Part shown: positions 59,340 through 64,000 of the stretch, in pieces | Position numbering within the stretch: the first letter of the stretch is position 1 | How the letters are laid out: each line of letters begins with the position of its first letter | Assembly (NCBI GenBank): GCA_036345935.2 | Contig: JADWOT020000260.1 | Location: forward strand, 6,207 to 70,206 | DNA from: Taenia hydatigena | Taxonomy: Eukaryota; Platyhelminthes; Cestoda; Cyclophyllidea; Taeniidae | DNA length: 64,000 bases | Direction: 5' to 3' | Made by a program: the position numbers and the translations under genes | The notes under the pieces: generated by a model | Told to the model about the DNA's origin: nothing | Database searches by the model: none | What the model saw: only the letters and a program-made list of their open reading frames with translations

Positions 59340-60900
59340 GATACAGGCTATCTAGAGGTGTCACGCAAGTACCGTGAATAAAAATTGCGATCAGTGTGTT
59401 GCAGCTAGGCTTAACTTGTACCGCAATCCACCTCAAATGTTAACTGTCCATACTATGCAGTGTCGATGACCTCATTTAAAGTAAAAGTCGAGCGCTCTTA
59501 GTCTATGCAAGCCAAAAGAGCACCACTTCCAAATGCTGTTGATTTTGATACTGGCGGCCACCAAAAATTAGGTTTTGACGAAACTTGTAGTTTCGAGGTA
59601 TATAACACTACCGGTCTTGGATGAGAGTTTTCATGAAATGAGTCGCGTCTTTTGAAATGCTAACTGCATATTTCCCTTAGGCTAACATTATCCTGTTCCA
59701 TGGTGACATAACAACTAATTTTTAAAGATAGCCTCAATCAATAGATCGTTGAGTGAATTTATGACCTCTCTTTTGATGTTAAATGAACCGGCACAAATTG
59801 TGTTTAGGGCCACCACTATGCAGGCTGAGGCAAAATTTTGACGAAATTTCTACATGCTTCTAATCTGGGAATGATGGGTTTTGTCGTGTGTTAATTTATT
59901 CAAGGACAAAATAATGACAGTTTAGAGGTATAACAGTTTCCAAATAATTCCTTCAAACTTCGCCACACTGCAAGCGGTCTGTACCATTGCTAGGCAATTG
60001 AGTATCAAGGCGGGTTTCGCTGCGTCGATATTAGAAAATAGGCGTTTCATTTCAAGTTGCAGGACTCTGCCTTTATTTCTTCCTTAAAGCTTACCTATTT
60101 CGCCTTCAATAAAAGCCCCTATTCTTTCCAGCCCAACTTTATGGTATATGATTAGTTATGTAAAAGCATCGCAAGCGCAGTTAATCAGAATGAGTCTTAG
60201 AACGAAATAGATGAAGTATAAGTGGCTGGTTAGCTTCTCGAATACCGACTAGCATTCTACCCGTGTCTCATCATAGGTGTTATCTTGTTCTCCTTTCAAT
60301 ATAAACTTCTCCTTCAAGAATTGTCTCCCTCCTCCGCGTTATTCTAGGTCAATTTTGCGTCGCAATGATTTGCATCCCACCATTTAAATGATCTTATGAA
60401 GCCCTCGCTTTTACCAGGCGCAGCCAAAGAACAGTGTATATTGGTTGTGATTTTAAAAGCAGCAGTAAAAATAGATATAATTTGTGCCTCATCCAACGTG
60501 CTGACGCTAGTGTCCGCCATTAATTTCTGCATCTTCCGCGTGGATTGTATTTAAAGACAGCGTTCTTTCATTGCAAATCCTAATTGAAATCCAAGTAGCA
60601 GCTTTTAATGCACCTCAACTTAGTGTAGACAGCAAGGTCATGCCTCTCTTGAAGACCTGACTAACATTTTAGGCTATATTAAATGCCTAAAATTGTTGGT
60701 CTATTTTACCTAGTACATGCAAGGCAGACTTGCTTTTGACTTAAATACAATAAAATCAACGAAACTACAGCTTTAGTTATTTATTTGGCTAGTTCTTTTA
60801 ATTTGTCTTTATTTACTGAAACGCAATAGCAAATGTCAAGCTTAGTTCGTATCTGGCCTAAGTTGGCGATCGTATAGCTTATCCTAAGGAAGCCAATCAA
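59340..60900. repeat. Diverged direct repeat, unit 2
   Basis: The second unit of the local direct duplication (partner 57160-58620). It contains the minus-strand open stretch 60532-60344 (GKSEGFIRSFKWWDANHCDA), which has no intact equivalent in unit 1. Confidence 0.6.
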
Positions 60901-60999
60901 CGTTTACTGACTCGACGTAAGCAGACGGATGAGCTAACAAGTTTGCTGCTAAATAGAACCGTTAATGAGTAGTCTACACTTAACCGTAGCCCCTCAAAA

Positions 61000-63900
61000 A
61001 CACAGATGGTGGTTGTCGCTTAGACATGCCGAATCTGAGACCAAATACTCAGACTCGGATATGAACGTTGTGAGGCACGGTCGCGAATTTCTCTATGCTG
61101 ACTCAACTCTAATGCCCCCGAGACTTTACCTCTATATAACCCATAATCTCTACGGTCAAGATTGTTAACATCATTGTGTAATATTACCTTGATAGATTAA
61201 AGCACAGCAGTTCAGTAGAGCTCAAATTCAGCCCACCCCGTTAACGCTAAATACTTTCCATGGAATATCTTAATGAGTCTCTAGCTAAAGTTTTGCGTCT
61301 ATAGATTGGGGATGTTAAGGATTTCATGCAAATTGCCATCACTTATGGCCACGACATCGCCTTCTTTGTAATAAATAAAAACATCCTTACACTTACTCGA
61401 CGGAGCGAGTGGTGAATTTGTTACTGATTGCCACGCAGGCCTCCTGTTCAGGAAAGCCACTATGTATTCTAAATTAAACTTTACTGACGCTGATTAAATG
61501 TGAATACTGTACGGATTGCGAATGGGTGTAGCCTTAAAAGCAATTTTTGCTACCCTGTCTTTTCCGAGTGTGAAACATTGATACGTGATCCAGGTTAATT
61601 GCATAACGGCGATCTCAATGCATCACTATTTGGCCATCTGCATAGATCCTATTCGGGTGTGGGAGACGAGGTTGAGAAATGGAGGAGGGGGAAGTATTGC
61701 ATACATTTATCTAGTTTTCCGCAGTATCGTATGCTATTGTGATCATGGCGTAGTGACTAGAATTTCTGTGTAAATGAGCATGCGAAACGGGTTACCGGTA
61801 AACTTATGATTACAGGCCAAATCCTATTAAAGTATGTCCATTGTAACAGTTATTAGCTGACTTTAACAAGTCTCACCAACTAGCTTTTTACGGCGGGATA
61901 ATTTGTGTGGAATCATGAGTCTAATTTCCATGGCTTTATTCTCCTTGAGCGGAACGCCGTTAAGCGTTACCTAGTTCATCTTGTTAAAAAAAGGAAAATC
62001 CATTCCAAGTAAGTGCTTGTGCATGTCACAGAATAAATCCTGCTCTTTGAATTTTTCCAAATAAAGGATATAGTCTTATCGTCCTCTTATAATCAACACT
62101 TAAATGCGCTTAACTTAGGGCAAAAATGTTAATTGTGTTCTTCAATGCCAATTGATCACTCGAGCAACACGCATATACTTGTACCATAAATCGGATGAAC
62201 AAATTTTTAAAGTAACTTGAATAAAAGGTATCACCACACAGATCCTGCCTGACGTATTTTGGTCTTGGCTCGAAGATGGCATCCTTACATCAAACTTAAA
62301 GATATGTTAGATGCTTCAAGCTGGGAATGGAAATGCCGTAACTTCAAGTAATTTTACGTTTAACGTCCTCCTAGACTAGTTTAGATGGCAGAATGTATGC
62401 ATAGATGGAAGTACCTTTGCCTTTTTTACAAGATAAATACCGAGATGCTTTCACTAAAGTCATGTGAAGAGAATTTCTAGTGTGGTTAGGCCCCAAGGGT
62501 GTGTTCCTGTAATCTGCATCAGAATTTCCTTGAAAATAAGGTGTTTATTGCCAGCAGTGATTACTTATCAATGTGTTTGATTCTTTTCACACTTCCTTTT
62601 CTGTATTTAGGCTAACTTGCATCCTCAAATCAGCAAGAATTGCTCGAGATAATGCACATTTTGCACTTTACCGTTGGAAGCCGAATCAAAGATCCCACAA
62701 AAAGTCTGAACCACTTTTGTCTTACTTACTCTTAGGTCAACTTCACGTGGATGTGAATTTGTCCGCCTTAAGAGACAAAATTAGTGTAACACAAAATGTT
62801 ATTCCTCTGATTTTGATGGGAGAAATTATTAAGTTTAGCAGCTGACTCAAGAGTTTTATCCATCGTAGACCTCGTCTGTGCGCCAAATCACCACAAAAGG
62901 ACATCTCATTACCCATTTATTGAGTAATGTCATATAAAACCAACATTAATATTAGTAGCCTCTTTTAGTGTATGTCAAGCGTGATAAAAAAACCGCTAGT
63001 TTTGACACCAAAGGAGCCGAAGTTATATAGACTCATGGGCTTGTCCAATCAGATGTCTCATTCTCTCATTGATCACTCCCAACCAATAATGCAAGAGTTG
63101 TGATTCATCCATTGGCGAATAAGCGCTTAGAATATGGACAACGGACACACCAAAGAAATGTACAAAGATCAAAGCTGTGCAGTATCGGCACCACTTAGGT
63201 CCAAACTTCGTGTTGGGGCGACACGTAGCCCTGAATCATTCATTGTGTTGCATTCCTACACGCATGGATTGTACAGCGGAATCAGCCAATTCCAACTCTG
63301 GTGTTGCATCTCAAATTCAAGAGGACAGAAGTTCCAGTGAGTGCTTTACATTTAGTGTCCTTGTCAGATGGTATGTTTTTAGGATTATAAACTTCATTTT
63401 TTTATGAAGCCACCCAGTTTCTGCATGTATTATCCAAATTATTCCCTTTCTTGGCAATTTGCAGCTTAATAATAAGGTAGTGATAAGCAGAAATTTAAAT
63501 TTAAGTTGCTTGCTTTCGTACCTATATGGGAAATTTTGCCAAATTCTATCGATTTTGTGTGTGGAGTTGGCCAAGCTATCCTCGTAACTTGTTGATGTTT
63601 TGGCGGTACTCTCAAAAGAGCCACCAAGTGCGGAATGTGTCCCAATCCCTGTTTATCCACTTTAGTTTGTTAGTAGTACACACCCAGCGAAGTGACCCAT
63701 TTAAGAATTATTATCTATTTTGACATCCAAATACGCGCTTCTGGGTTTAGCTCACTTAAGTAGATAGGAAGGCCTGTCTACTAGTGAGAGAGTGGGCATG
63801 CTATGCAATTTTAAGAGGCCGTGAAGTTGGAAAATGCATTTCATATTTTCTTTTTTTCACTGACGTCATTTTTGCTTTATTTCACAATTACTTCTTAATT

Positions 63901-64000
63901 AAAATAAAGATCGTGCCTTGGAGGACCCTTTTGGTCCAAGAGGACCTAACCCGTCGACTCTTGCAGATGGAATTTCCACAGTAACCGTAAGTACTTGGAA
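61000..64000 (+). repeat. Inverted duplicate block B', matches 15857-19225 reversed
   Basis: The partner of block B, running off the window's right edge. Coding-like exons of the left arm recur here on the plus strand but with damage: the ELAKLSS exon near 63560-63665 has a stop and the 61575 junction lacks about 230 bp. Others remain open (GQLHVDVNLSALRDKISV at 62740 and KIVPWRTLLVQEDLTRRLLQ at 63905). This arm looks like a decaying copy. Confidence 0.85.
62573..62845 (+). pseudogene. Candidate exon of the decaying B' copy
   Basis: An acceptor TTACTCTTAG at about 62735 leads into GQLHVDVNLSALRDKISV and NVIPLILMGEIIKFSS, then stops; the donor kept in the left copy (GGCAG|GTGAAT) reads AGCAGCTGA here. 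The upstream half of this open stretch is intron-like in the left copy. Confidence 0.35.

Larger units (their letters stand above)
56430..61000. other. Segment present in only one arm of block B
   Basis: In the left arm the flanks meet at about 19225; here they are 4.6 kb apart. The segment is itself largely a diverged direct duplication (about 57160-58620 and 59340-60900). It is a candidate insertion, but no terminal repeats or transposase were recognised. Confidence 0.6.

Overview
The window looks like nuclear DNA of a multicellular animal. It is gene-sparse, and the genes that can be read are split into small exons with GT-AG introns, many of them only 43-95 bp long. A single-pass receptor guanylate cyclase and a C2H2 zinc-finger protein are animal-type genes. 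The very short introns and rearranged paralogues would suit a parasitic flatworm such as a tapeworm, but that is an inference, not something the sequence proves. No tRNA, rRNA, CRISPR or bacterial operon was seen.

Right half, minus strand: the best-supported gene is a receptor guanylate cyclase running from 44260 down to 35048. Its exons join in consistent phase: signal peptide, ligand-binding ectodomain, one membrane helix, kinase-homology domain, coiled linker, cyclase catalytic domain and a stop codon. Two problems remain. A 1385-bp piece of the ectodomain is present twice around a single N at 41666, and exons for the kinase-homology N-lobe were not found.

Left edge, plus strand: bases 1-5876 are a second, inverted and decayed copy of the same gene. 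It carries frameshifts, stops, damaged splice sites and a deletion of the exon that holds the first catalytic metal-binding site. An unrecognised antisense coding segment lies in the same place inside both copies.

The copying goes beyond the gene. About 6.1-7.5 kb matches 26.8-28.15 kb inverted, 15.86-19.23 kb matches 61.0-64.0 kb inverted, and 19.23-19.67 kb matches 56.0-56.43 kb inverted. The right-hand arms carry extra segments of about 6.7 kb (28.15-34.87) and 4.6 kb (56.43-61.0). The block order is A-B-A'-B', with each primed block reversed, so one simple palindrome does not explain it.

Elsewhere: a five-exon C2H2 zinc-finger gene (10617-9623, minus), a near-perfect 199-bp hairpin (15262-15460), an unidentified multi-exon minus-strand gene around 14.8-16.5 kb whose exons are shared with the 61-64 kb arm, a possible KIX-like exon (23.2-23.4 kb), an unidentified three-exon gene (34626-34071, minus), a 240-bp tandem duplication (30751-31228) and several lone candidate exons. 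Large tracts (10.6-12.6, 24.2-26.5, 31.8-33.0, 46.5-51.0 kb) show nothing I can support.
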